From a bacterium (GTDB lineage: Bacteria > Joyebacterota > Joyebacteria > Joyebacterales > Joyebacteraceae), in contig JALGWI010000023.1 in NCBI GenBank assembly GCA_025774245.1, positions 1 to 53,346 of the forward strand: DNA of 53,346 nt. The letters run 5' to 3'. Shown here piece by piece: positions 7,615 through 15,803 of this stretch. The notes under the pieces were generated by a model, which did no database searches, was not told the origin of the DNA, and saw only the letters and a list, made by a program, of their open reading frames with translations. The first letter of the stretch is position 1, and every line of letters starts with the position of its first letter. A program made the position numbers and the translations under genes.

Positions 7615-8247
7615 GTGATCACGTTCAAGATGGACCGACGGAAACTCAAGGTCGATGAGGAGGTCAGCATCCTCGAGGCGGCGAGGGACGCCGGTGTCTA
7701 CATCCCGACGCTCTGTCATCACCCGGCGCTCGAGCCGACGGGAGCGTGTCGTCTCTGCATCGTCGAGCTCGAGCGGAACGGGAGGAAGAGCCACGTCGCG
7801 TCGTGCGTCACGCCTGTCGAGGAGGGCATCGTCGTCAGGACCGACACCCCCGCCGTCAGGGACATTCGGAGGACCCTCCTGGATCTCCTCATAGCCCGGT
7901 GCCCCGACGTGGGAATCCTCAGGAAGCTCGCCGAGCCCCTGGGGATCAAGGAGTCTGCCTTCTCGCCCGAGAACGAGATCTGCTTCCTCTGCGGGATCTG
8001 CGTGAGGGCGTGCCGCGAGATCGTGGGGGTCGAGGCGATCGGCTTCGCGCAGCGAGGGATCGAGAGCCGCGTCCTTCCGCCATTCGAGAGGCCGTCTTCG
8101 AGGTGCATCGGGTGCGGCACCTGCACGACGGTCTGTCCGGCGAGGACGTTCGACCTCGCGAAGGTCGACGCCGTCGTCGCGCTCCACGGCGAGGGCGAGG
8201 ACAACCGGGTCAGGCGATGCATCGTCTGCGAGGAGCACTACTCGTAG
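7615..8247 (+). CDS. NuoG/HoxU-like Fe-S subunit (HydA N-terminal domain without H-cluster)
   Basis: A 210-residue protein equal to the N-terminal electron-relay part of NuoG or HydA. It has a plant-type [2Fe-2S] ferredoxin domain (CHHPALEPTGACRLCIVE, then SCVTPV), a short linker with the His-Cys region, and two [4Fe-4S] sites (CFLCGICVRACRE, CIGCGTCTTVCPA). No catalytic molybdopterin or H-cluster domain follows, so it is comparable to HoxU and should carry electrons between the NuoEF module and other subunits. The Hdr proteins downstream are the natural partner (inference). Start: GTG 7615, with GTGAGGT upstream. Confidence 0.9.
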   Translation: MITFKMDRRKLKVDEEVSILEAARDAGVYIPTLCHHPALEPTGACRLCIVELERNGRKSHVASCVTPVEEGIVVRTDTPAVRDIRRTLLDLLIARCPDVGILRKLAEPLGIKESAFSPENEICFLCGICVRACREIVGVEAIGFAQRGIESRVLPPFERPSSRCIGCGTCTTVCPARTFDLAKVDAVVALHGEGEDNRVRRCIVCEEHYS

Positions 8248-8296
8248 CTTCCGAGGGACGTCGCCCGCGGCAGCGCGGGCCGAAGAGAAGAGCGAA

Positions 8297-9973
8297 ATGT
8301 CCGGAAGCGAGCCGACGACAGGCAAGGTGGGGATCTTCCTCTGCGAGTGCGGCGGGGAGATCGCGGGGCCGATCGATCTCGACCGGCTCTCCCGCGACCT
8401 CTCCGCGCTCGGACCGGACGTCTCCGTTCAGACCACGCCGTACTGGTGCTCGGTCCTCGGCCGCCGGCGGCTCCGCGCCGCGATCGAGAAGGAGGGTCTC
8501 GACGCCGTGGTCGTGGCCGGGTGCAGCGAGCGGACGCACGGGACGACCATGGCAGAGGCGGCGGCGCAAGCGGGGGTGAACCGAAACCGCACGGTCCTCG
8601 TGAACCTCCTCGAGCACTGCGCGATGGTGCATCCCCGGAAGAAGACGGCCGCGACGTCGAAGGCGGCGAGGATGGTGAGGATCGGCGTGGCGAAGGCGAT
8701 GGAGGCCATCCCCCTCGAGCCCGTCACGACCGAGGTCCACGGCTCGGCCGTCGTCATCGGAGGCGGCGTCGCTGGGCTGTCCGCCGCCCGCGCGCTCGCC
8801 GCGAGGGGCATTCCCGTCGTTCTCGTCGAGCGCGAGCCCGAACTCGGGGGGATCCTCAGGGACGTGAACCTCCTCTTCCCCTCGTACGGGGACGCCGCGC
8901 GGTTCGCCGCCGAGATGTCCGACCGCACCGTCGCCGATGAACGCATCGACGTGCGGACCTCGTCGACGGTCGTCGACGTCGCCGGGCACGCGGGCGAGTA
9001 CGTGGTGACCGTCGAGACCGGCGGCGTCACGGAGGACGTCAGGGCGGGGAGCATCGTCCTCGCCACCGGTGCCGACGTCTTCGTCCCGCTGGGGCTGTTC
9101 GGCTACGGATCGAACGAGAAGGTCGTCACGCAGATCGAGTTCGAGAGCGTGCTCCGCGAGGGGCTGGACGACGCCAGGCGGATCGTGATGATCCAGTGCG
9201 TCGGGTCGCGCATCGCCGAGCGGCCATACTGCTCGCGCGTGTGCTGCACGGCCACCGTCAAGAACACGATCACGGTGCTCGAGAGCGTGCCCGACGCCGA
9301 GATCACGGTCCTGACGAGGGGCTTCGCTGAGTACGTCGGTGACCTCGATCGGGCCAGGGAGTCAGGAGTCGCCTTCCTGCGCTACGATCCCGAGCGGCCG
9401 CCCCGGGTTGAAGATGACGCAGTGAGGGTCTTCGACGTCATTTCGTCGGAGGAGGTCGCGATTCCGTACGACCTCGTCGTTCTCGCGACGCCGCTCGTGG
9501 CGCGGGCCGACACCGCCGAGCTCGCGCGGAAGCTCGGCCTGCCCGTTGATGACCAGGGCTTCGTGGCCGAGCCCCACACGAAGCTCCGGCCGTCGACCTA
9601 CGCGCCCCACGGCGTGTTCGTGGCCGGATCGGCGCACTGGCCGGCCACGGTCACGGAGTGCCAGAGCCAGGCGTTCAGCGCGGCGTCGCGGGTCGCGGAG
9701 CTGCTCGGCCGGGGCACGATCGAGCGCGAGCCAATGATCGCCGCCGTGGATGAGCTGACGTGCCGTGGGTGCGGCGAGTGTGTCGAGGCGTGCGCGCACG
9801 ACGCGCCCCGTCTCGTCGAGGGAGAGGACGGCATCAAGATCTCTAGGATCGACGCCCTGCGGTGTGTGGGATGCGGCGTCTGTATCCGCGTCTGCCCGTC
9901 CTCGGCCATAACACTTCAGCAGTTCACGCCGCGGCAGCTCCTGGATATCATCGGGGCCGCCGCCGAGGCGTAG
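8297..9973 (+). CDS. hdrA: HdrA-like FAD/Fe-S protein 1
   Basis: A 558-residue HdrA-family protein. It has an N-terminal domain (VGIFLCECGGEIAG; GCSERTHGTTM), a GGGVAGLSAARAL FAD-binding Rossmann motif, the family signature QCVGSRIAERPYCSRVCC, a second Rossmann part ending VAGSAHWPATVTECQSQA, and two C-terminal [4Fe-4S] ferredoxin sites (CRGCGECVEACAHDAP, CVGCGVCIRVCPSSAI). HdrA carries the bifurcating FAD in heterodisulfide reductases, and the Fe-S tail would exchange electrons with ferredoxin. The thioredoxin-reductase-like inserted Cys/Sec motif (FPTxDCSxC) of canonical HdrA is absent here, as in shorter bacterial HdrA versions. It follows the NuoG-like gene by 49 nt. Confidence 0.9.
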   Translation: MSGSEPTTGKVGIFLCECGGEIAGPIDLDRLSRDLSALGPDVSVQTTPYWCSVLGRRRLRAAIEKEGLDAVVVAGCSERTHGTTMAEAAAQAGVNRNRTVLVNLLEHCAMVHPRKKTAATSKAARMVRIGVAKAMEAIPLEPVTTEVHGSAVVIGGGVAGLSAARALAARGIPVVLVEREPELGGILRDVNLLFPSYGDAARFAAEMSDRTVADERIDVRTSSTVVDVAGHAGEYVVTVETGGVTEDVRAGSIVLATGADVFVPLGLFGYGSNEKVVTQIEFESVLREGLDDARRIVMIQCVGSRIAERPYCSRVCCTATVKNTITVLESVPDAEITVLTRGFAEYVGDLDRARESGVAFLRYDPERPPRVEDDAVRVFDVISSEEVAIPYDLVVLATPLVARADTAELARKLGLPVDDQGFVAEPHTKLRPSTYAPHGVFVAGSAHWPATVTECQSQAFSAASRVAELLGRGTIEREPMIAAVDELTCRGCGECVEACAHDAPRLVEGEDGIKISRIDALRCVGCGVCIRVCPSSAITLQQFTPRQLLDIIGAAAEA

Positions 9974-9989
9974 CTCGGAAGGCACGAAC

Positions 9990-10739
9990 GTGGTTTCTCG
10001 CAGTGGCGATCCGAACATACTCGCGCTGGTCTGCGCGTGGCATCCCCTCACCGCCGCCGACAACGCGGGCGAGGACGGGTGCACGTACTCGGCGAAGGCG
10101 ACGGTCGTCGCGGTGGAGTGCGCCGGGCGCGTGACCACCGCCGCGCTCCTGAAGGCCCTGGCAGGTCGGCCGGACGGCGTCCTCGTGGCCGCCTGCGGCC
10201 GGGGGGACTGCCACTACTCGAACGGAAACGAGTCATGCGAGAAGGTCGTCGAGGAGACCCGTGAAATCATGAGGGTCGCGGGCATCGATCCGGCGAGGCT
10301 CGGGTTCGATCTCTCCTCCGACGTCGATGGGAGGCGGTTCGCGTCCCTCATCGACGGGTTCTCGGAGGATATCTCGAAGCTGAACGGTCGTGCGGCCGGT
10401 CGGGCGAGGGCCGTCCGGAAGCCGGCCCGCACGCGGAGCGGGAAGAGGACGACGAAGAGGGTGTCGCCTAAGAAGAAGGTCGCGACGAAGCGCGCGACGG
10501 GGCGGAAGAAGGTGACTCCGAAGAAGAAGACGGCGGCGAAGCGCGCGACGGGGCGGAAGAAGGCGGCGCCGAAGAAGAAGACGGCGGCGAAGCGCGCGAC
10601 GGGGCGGAAGAAGGCGACGCCGAAGAAGACGACGGCGGCGAAGCGCGCGCCCTCGACGAGGAAGACCGCGAAGAGGGCGACCGCGAAGAAGAAGAGTGCG
10701 ACGAAGAGCCGTCGCGCGAAGTCCACAGGTCGGAAGTAG
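9990..10739 (+). CDS. MvhD-like [2Fe-2S] protein with histone-H1-like Lys/Arg tail
   Basis: A 249-residue two-part protein. Residues 8-125 match MvhD (hydrogenase iron-sulfur/delta subunit): LALVCAWH, VECAGRVTT, VAACGRGDCHYSNGNESC and GIDPARLGFDL. In MvhD the CxWC, MCSGR and GCxxGDCHY cysteines bind a [2Fe-2S] cluster that passes electrons to HdrA. Here the second Cys of CxWC is His18 (CAWH). From about residue 130 to the end comes a strongly basic, Ala/Thr/Lys/Arg-rich tail with three near-identical modules built on TAAKRATGRKK, like the eukaryotic histone H1 or bacterial AlgP/HctB tails. No stop or frame break separates the two parts. The start is GTG 9990. The tail is unexpected for an electron carrier. 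Confidence 0.85.
   Translation: MVSRSGDPNILALVCAWHPLTAADNAGEDGCTYSAKATVVAVECAGRVTTAALLKALAGRPDGVLVAACGRGDCHYSNGNESCEKVVEETREIMRVAGIDPARLGFDLSSDVDGRRFASLIDGFSEDISKLNGRAAGRARAVRKPARTRSGKRTTKRVSPKKKVATKRATGRKKVTPKKKTAAKRATGRKKAAPKKKTAAKRATGRKKATPKKTTAAKRAPSTRKTAKRATAKKKSATKSRRAKSTGRK
10470..10640 (+). repeat. In-frame Lys/Arg-rich repeats of the MvhD-like tail
   Basis: Tandem units of about 48 nt, built on a conserved core encoding KKTAAKRATGRKK, occur about three to four times within 10470-10640. The nucleotide sequence is nearly identical between units, indicating recent expansion or gene conversion. Confidence 0.75.
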
Positions 10740-10753
10740 CGCAGGGGAGAAGA

Positions 10754-11884
10754 ATGCTCGAGGAGACCATCCAGAGGACGAAGGCGTACTACTGCCTCGA
10801 GTGCGGGATCTGCACGGGAAGCTGCCCCGTCTCGCGCTACCATCCCGATTTCTCCCCGCGCCTCATGGTGGAGCGGGCGCTCCTCCGCGCCGAGGGCCTC
10901 GCCCTCGAGGACCGGGAGATCTGGTCGTGCCTGACGTGCGGAACGTGCAGCGCGCGGTGTCCGTCGCTCGTGGACTACAACGAGTTCACGCGATCGACAC
11001 GCGTCGCCGCGCGGAAGGACGGGCATCCCGGCGTCGACACGCACGCGGGGACCGTGCTCGCGTTCATGGAGCTCCAGACGAAAGGCGCGGGCGAGCGAGA
11101 CCTCTCGTGGATCGCCGACGACCTCCGCACGTCGCGGAAGGGGAAGGTCCTCTTCTTCACCGGGTGCCTGCCGTACTTCGGCGTCGTCTTCCGCGACTAC
11201 GGCGTCGACGCCGTGGGGATGGCGAACTCGACCATCCGGCTCATGAACGCCGCGGGCGTCCGTCCCGTCGTGAGCCCCGCCGAGCGCTGCTGCGGACACG
11301 ACCCGTACTGGACCGGCGACGCCGAGACGATGAAGACGCTCGCGCGCCGGAACCTCAGGATGATCGAGGAGAGCGGGGCTCGGAAGGTAGTCTTCGCGTG
11401 CCCCGAGTGCTACGCGATGTTCAAACTCGTCTACCCGGACTTCTTCGGGCGCCTCAAGTTCGAGGTCGCCCACGTGACCGAGTTCCTCGCGGCGTCCGTC
11501 GCCAAGGGCAAGCTCGCGTTCGGCGAGATGGAGGGGACGGTCACGTACCAGGACCCGTGCCGGCTCGGACGGTACGCCGGCGTCTACGACGAGCCTCGCG
11601 AGCTCCTGGCCGCCGTCCCGGGACTAGAGCTCGTCGAGATGCCGCGGGCGCGCGCCGAGGCGCTCTGCTGCGGCTCGAGCGGATGGGTGAGCTGCACGAG
11701 GGTCAACAAGCGGATCCAGCTCGAGCGCCTCACCGAGGCGGCCGGGACGGGCGCATCGACCCTCGTGACGGGCTGCCCCAAGTGCAACATTCACCTGGCC
11801 TGCGCGGCCAGGGACGGTGACATTGACGATCCGATCGAGATCAGGTTCGTGACCGACCTCATGGCCGAGGCGCTCGGGACGTGA
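10754..11884 (+). CDS. HdrC-HdrB fusion (HdrD-like) Fe-S protein
   Basis: A 376-residue fusion. The N-terminal HdrC-like part has two [4Fe-4S] motifs (CLECGICTGSCPV and CLTCGTCSARCPS). The C-terminal HdrB-like part has two CCG domains: CCGHDPYW with CPECY, and DPCRLGRYAGVYDEPRELL followed by CCGSSGW and CPKC. In methanogens HdrB/HdrD use CCG domains to bind noncubane [4Fe-4S] clusters that reduce the CoM-S-S-CoB disulfide. In bacteria the acceptor of such proteins is usually unknown. It lies between the MvhD-like gene and the Sec-HdrA, as expected for an HdrABC-type complex. Confidence 0.93.
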   Translation: MLEETIQRTKAYYCLECGICTGSCPVSRYHPDFSPRLMVERALLRAEGLALEDREIWSCLTCGTCSARCPSLVDYNEFTRSTRVAARKDGHPGVDTHAGTVLAFMELQTKGAGERDLSWIADDLRTSRKGKVLFFTGCLPYFGVVFRDYGVDAVGMANSTIRLMNAAGVRPVVSPAERCCGHDPYWTGDAETMKTLARRNLRMIEESGARKVVFACPECYAMFKLVYPDFFGRLKFEVAHVTEFLAASVAKGKLAFGEMEGTVTYQDPCRLGRYAGVYDEPRELLAAVPGLELVEMPRARAEALCCGSSGWVSCTRVNKRIQLERLTEAAGTGASTLVTGCPKCNIHLACAARDGDIDDPIEIRFVTDLMAEALGT

Positions 11885-11931
11885 CCCGGGCGCGGTCGCG
11901 GGCCGCGGATCTCGCAACCAAGGAGAGGACG

Positions 11932-13184
11932 TTGGCCAAGGACGTTCTCGTCATCGGCGGGGGGATCGCCGGGATCCAGGCGTCGCTCGATCTCGCGGAG
12001 ATGGGCATCCAGGTCCATCTGGTGGAGAAGAGCCCGAGCATCGGCGGCGTGATGGCGCAGCTCGACAAGACGTTCCCGACGAACGACTGCTCCATCTGAA
12101 TCCTCGCGCCGAAGATGCTGGATGCCGGTCGGCATCCCTGACGCGGCGAAACGGAGGGTTCCGCGCCACCGTCCTCCGGAAGGCGAGGTACGTCGACGAG
12201 GAGATCTGTAACGCCTGCGGCGACTGCGTGGCCAAGTGCCCGACGAAGGTCGCGGACTCTTTCAACGTGGGGCTCGGTGAGCGGAAGGCGATCTACCTCT
12301 ACTTCGACCAAGGCATCCCGTCGGTCATGACGATCGACGAGGACAACTGCCGCTACTTCGCGACCGGGAAGTGCAAGGTCTGCGAGAAGATGTGCAAGAA
12401 GGGCGCGGTCGACTTCGAGCAGAAGGACCACCGCGTCTCGCTCGACGTCGGCGCGATCATCCTCGCGACGGGGCTCTCGGTCATGGACCCGACGCCGCTG
12501 ACGCAGTACGGCTACGGCAGGATCCCGAACGTCATCACGGGCCTCGAGTACGAACGGCTCATCAACGCCACCGGGCCGACCGGCGGCCACCTTCTCCGCC
12601 CGTCGGACGGCGAGCTCGCGCACAGGGTAGGATTCGTCCAGTGCGCCGGCTCGCGCGACCTGAACCACTGCGACTACTGCTCGAGCGTCTGCTGCATGTA
12701 CTCGATCAAGGACGCGATGCTCGGGCGCGAGCACGATCCCGAGTCCGTCTCGCACATCTTCCACACCGACCTCAGGAACGTCGGGAAGTGGTTCCAGCGA
12801 TACCAGATCAGGGGCGAGGAAGAGTACGGGATCAAGTTCGTGCGGGGGAGGATCGCCGAGATCCAGCACGGTCCCGCCGACAACCCGGTCCTCTGGTACG
12901 AGGACACGAGGACGCGAGAGGTCGCGAGCCTCGAGGTCGACCTGGTCGTCCTCGCGACGGCCGCGCTCCCGAGCCTGGACGCGAAGGAGCTCGCGGGGAC
13001 CCTCGGCGTCAAGGTCGACAGGTACGGCTTCGTGCTGACCGACGACGCGACGCCGTCCTCGACGAACGTGAAGGGCATCTACGCGTGCGGCTTCTGCAAG
13101 GGGCCGTGCGACATCCCCGAGTCGGTCGCGCAGGCGAGCGCGGCGGCGTCGAGCGCGTCGACGCGGGTGCTCGGGAACAAGTAG
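11932..13184 (+). CDS. hdrA: HdrA 2, selenoprotein with frame break after SECIS
   Basis: TTG 11932 (AAGGAG 11920-11925) starts an HdrA with the FAD motif GGGIAGIQASLDLA and the signature KTFPTNDCSI followed by an in-frame TGA (12097-12099, residue 56), then ILAPKMLDAGRHP. Canonical HdrA has Cys or selenocysteine at this position, so the TGA is read as Sec. After GRHP the frame stops (TGA 12139-12141). The rest continues one frame away from about 12138: LTRRNGGFRATVLRKARYVD, ferredoxin motif CNACGDCVAKCP, QCAGSRDLNHCDYCSSVCC and CGFCKGPCDIPESVAQASA. About 13 residues expected between GRHP and GGF are missing, so a deletion of about 40 nt (or an assembly error) is likely. This HdrA should carry FAD at the centre of the complex, if intact. 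Confidence 0.85.
12100..12137 (+). promoter_or_regulatory. SECIS-like hairpin after the HdrA UGA
   Basis: Stem GGATGCC (12120-12126) pairs with GGCATCC (12131-12137) around the loop GGTC. The loop begins 27 nt after the UGA, inside the spacing known for bacterial SECIS elements, and a GGU-containing apical loop is the SelB recognition feature. Confidence 0.75.
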
Positions 13185-13226
13185 GCGGTCCGGCGGGCGA
13201 CGCCGGACCGGGTCAACGGAAGAGCC

Positions 13227-14969
13227 ATGGAAGAACTCAGGATCGGCGTCTTCATCTGCAACTGCGGCACGAACATCGCTGGGTTCCTCGACGCGACGGA
13301 CGTGAGCGATTACTCGCGCGGTCTTCCCGGCGTCGTCTTCTCGCGGGAGAACCTCTACTCGTGCTCGGAGGCGGGCGTCTCCGACATCAAATCCGCGATC
13401 GTCGAGAACAAACTCAACCGCGTGATCGTCGCAGCGTGCACGCCGCGGACGCACGAGCCGACCTTTCGGGCAACGTGCGAGGACGCCGGCCTGAACCCGT
13501 TCTTCTTCGAGTTCGTGAACATCCGCGAGCACGTCTCGTGGGTCCACAAGAAAGAGCGCGAGGCCGCCACGCGGAAGGCCAGGGACCTCGTCCGCATGGC
13601 GGTGGCGCGGGCGGCCCTTCTCGAGCCACAGACGCCGATCGAGGCGAGCGTGATCCGCCGCGCCGTCGTGATCGGAGGCGGGATCTCGGGACTGACCGCC
13701 GCGAGGGAACTCGCCCGGAAGGGGATCGACGTCGTGCTGATCGAGCGGGAGAGGAAGCTCGGCGGCCTGGTGTCCGGGCTCTACGTCCTCGGGCCCGTTC
13801 CGAGGGACGCCCGGGCGTACGTCGCCTCCCTCGTCGCCGACGTCAGGAAGGACAGGCGGATCAGGATCATGACGGGCGCGACCGTCGAGCGCATCGGCGG
13901 CTACATCGGGAGCTACATGGTGGGTGTCCGTTCGAGGGGGAAGGCGAGCGAAATCGACTGCGGAGCGATCGTCGTCGCGACGGGCGCGGTGCCTCTCAAG
14001 CCCGAGGGGGTCTTCGGCTACGACGGGAAGAAGGTCATCTCGCTCTTCGAGTTCCAGGACCGGCTCAGGAAGGGCAAGCTCAGGGGCAGACGGTTCGTGA
14101 TGATCACCTGCGCCGGCGCGCGCGACCGCGAGCGGATCTACTGCTCGCGGATCTGCTGCGGCTCGGCGATCAAGGACGCGCTTCTCGTGAAGGAGCTCGA
14201 TCCCGGATCTTCGGTTCACATCCTCTACCGCGACCTCATGTGCTACGGCGTGGAGAACGAGGGAATCCTGCGGGCGGCGAAGGAGGCCGGGATCCGGTTC
14301 GTCAGCTACTCGAAGGACGCGCCGCCCGTCGTCGAGGACGGCGTGGTCAGGGTCGAGGGTGACGTCATGGGGGAGGAGCTCGCCATCGACGCCGACGTCG
14401 TCGTGCTCGCGTCGCCGCTCGTGGCCGACGAGGGAGCGAGCGAACTCTCGAAGATGCTCAAGGTGCCGCTCGATGCGGACCGGTTCTTCCTCGAGGCGCA
14501 CGTCAAGCTGCGCCCGATCGACTTCGCGACCGACGGCATCTTCGTGTGCGGAACGGCGCGCTGGCCGGCGACGACGCGCGAGTGTGCCGAGCAGGCGCTC
14601 GGCGCCGCGGCGAGGGCGTCGATCCCGCTCCTCGCGGGACGGGTCGAGGTCGAGCCCGCGGTCGCGGTCCTCGGGGACGAGGATCTCTGTCGGGGCTGCG
14701 GCATGTGCGCCGCCCTCTGTCCCTACGGCGCGATCGAGATCGTCGAGACCGACAGCGGTGAGAAGGCGAGCATGATCGAGGTCGCGTGCAAGGGCTGCGG
14801 GACCTGCGCCGCGACGTGCTACATGCGCGCGATCACGATGGTGCACTACACCGACGACCAGCTCAGGTCCCAGGTGAACGTGGCGTTCGAGGAACAGGCG
14901 ACACGCGCGGGTGGCGCGGTCGCCGAGCCCGGGGCCGCTGCGCCCACGGGCGCCGGAGGTTCGAAGTGA
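13227..14969 (+). CDS. hdrA: HdrA-like FAD/Fe-S protein 3
   Basis: A 580-residue HdrA-family protein and a close paralog of the one at 8297. It has the N-terminal motif IGVFICNCGTNIAGFLD and ACTPRTHEPTFR, the FAD motif GGGISGLTAARELA, the signature TCAGARDRERIYCSRICC, GTARWPATTRECAEQA, and two C-terminal [4Fe-4S] sites (CRGCGMCAALCPYGAI, CKGCGTCAATCYMRAI). In several anaerobes a Cys/Sec-containing HdrA is followed by such a second HdrA; together they form a two-FAD HdrA unit that exchanges electrons with ferredoxin and with MvhD. Its stop overlaps the start of the selenoprotein MvhD gene. Confidence 0.92.
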   Translation: MEELRIGVFICNCGTNIAGFLDATDVSDYSRGLPGVVFSRENLYSCSEAGVSDIKSAIVENKLNRVIVAACTPRTHEPTFRATCEDAGLNPFFFEFVNIREHVSWVHKKEREAATRKARDLVRMAVARAALLEPQTPIEASVIRRAVVIGGGISGLTAARELARKGIDVVLIERERKLGGLVSGLYVLGPVPRDARAYVASLVADVRKDRRIRIMTGATVERIGGYIGSYMVGVRSRGKASEIDCGAIVVATGAVPLKPEGVFGYDGKKVISLFEFQDRLRKGKLRGRRFVMITCAGARDRERIYCSRICCGSAIKDALLVKELDPGSSVHILYRDLMCYGVENEGILRAAKEAGIRFVSYSKDAPPVVEDGVVRVEGDVMGEELAIDADVVVLASPLVADEGASELSKMLKVPLDADRFFLEAHVKLRPIDFATDGIFVCGTARWPATTRECAEQALGAAARASIPLLAGRVEVEPAVAVLGDEDLCRGCGMCAALCPYGAIEIVETDSGEKASMIEVACKGCGTCAATCYMRAITMVHYTDDQLRSQVNVAFEEQATRAGGAVAEPGAAAPTGAGGSK

Positions 14970-15760
14970 GCGGAACGTACCGACCGAGGATCATCGCCTA
15001 CTGCTGCTACTGGTGAGCGTACGGCGCAGCCGACCTCGCCGGGGTTGCGAGGCTCCAGTATCCGCCTGATATACGCGTCGTGCGAGTGATGTGCTCGGGA
15101 CGCGTCGATCCGGCGCTCATCCTCGAGAGCTTCCTCGCGGGCGCCGACGGCGTTTTCGTGGGAGCGTGTCTCAAGGGCGAGTGCCACTACTCGGTCGGGA
15201 ACCTGATGGCCGAGGGCAAGATCGAGGTGACGAAGCGGATCCTCCGGAGGTTCGGCATCGATCCGGGCAGGCTCGTCATGAGGATGATGTCGAGCGCCCA
15301 GGGCGCGAAGTTCGTCGAGTTCGCCTCCGCGTTCCAGGACGACGTCGCCGCGCTCGGGCCCGTCGGATCGAGCGAGGGCATCGACGCCGCCGACGCGAAG
15401 CTCCGTCTCGCGGCCGCGAGGAACGCCCTCGCCGACAAGAAGCTCCGATGGGTCGAGGGGAAGTGGGTCGAGTTCCAGGAGGAAGGCAACCTGTACGGGG
15501 AGCGTTTCACGCTCCACGAGCTCGGCCGCATGTACGAGGAGATCGCGCTCGACGAGTGCGCGATCCAGGAGATCCGGCTCCGGCTCGAGGGCCGAGAGCT
15601 CTCGGCGAAGGAGCTCGCGCGACAGGTCAGGATCCCCGCGTACCGCGTGCTCCGTCACCTGGCCGACATGCGACGGATGGGTCTCGTCTCGGTCGCCGCG
15701 GTCGGCGACGGCGAGCCGGTCTGGTCGTCGTGCGAACTGGAGGAGATACCCGCCGCGTGA
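14966..15760 (+). CDS. mvhD: MvhD selenoprotein with C-terminal winged-helix extension
   Basis: GTG 14966 with GGAGG (14955-14959) starts a frame reading IIAYCCYW, then TGA (15014-15016, residue 17), then AYGAADLAGVARLQYPPD, VRVMCSGRVDP, GADGVFVGACLKGECHYSVG and GIDPGRLVMRMMSSAQGAKF. MvhD has a CxWC motif at this point, so the UGA replaces its second Cys and is read as selenocysteine. Both sides are in the same frame with no other stop. These residues bind the [2Fe-2S] cluster. The C-terminal third ends in a winged-helix-like domain (LSAKELARQVRIPAYRVLRHLADMRRMGLV), a fusion also seen in other bacterial MvhD proteins. It should link HdrA to an electron donor module. Automated calling would start it wrongly at 15080. 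Confidence 0.9.
15017..15052 (+). promoter_or_regulatory. SECIS-like hairpin after the MvhD UGA
   Basis: CCTCGC (15034-15039) pairs with GCGAGG (15047-15052) around the loop CGGGGTT. The loop begins 23 nt after the UGA and contains GGU, as expected for a bacterial SECIS. Confidence 0.7.
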
Positions 15761-15803
15761 CGCCGAGGGCGTGACGCGCGTGGGAGGATTCGGGAGGAAG
15801 CGC

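Noticed and set aside
10470-10640. CRISPR or DNA-level repeat array
   Set aside because: The repeats are in-frame and code for a Lys/Arg-rich tail; there are no spacers.
12090-12150. Programmed ribosomal frameshift joining the two HdrA pieces
   Set aside because: The required change is -1 (or +2) at CAT CCC TGA, which is not a recognised slippery site, and about 13 residues would still be missing.
11859-14846. Long minus-strand open frames across the redox operon (also 15627-19700)
   Set aside because: They are shadows of the HdrA genes on the plus strand, low in hydrophobic pattern and with no domain.
15014-15016. Reassignment of UGA to a sense codon in the whole genome
   Set aside because: Many genes in the window end with TGA at the right place (for example 871, 1893, 5742, 20072), so UGA is a normal stop here.
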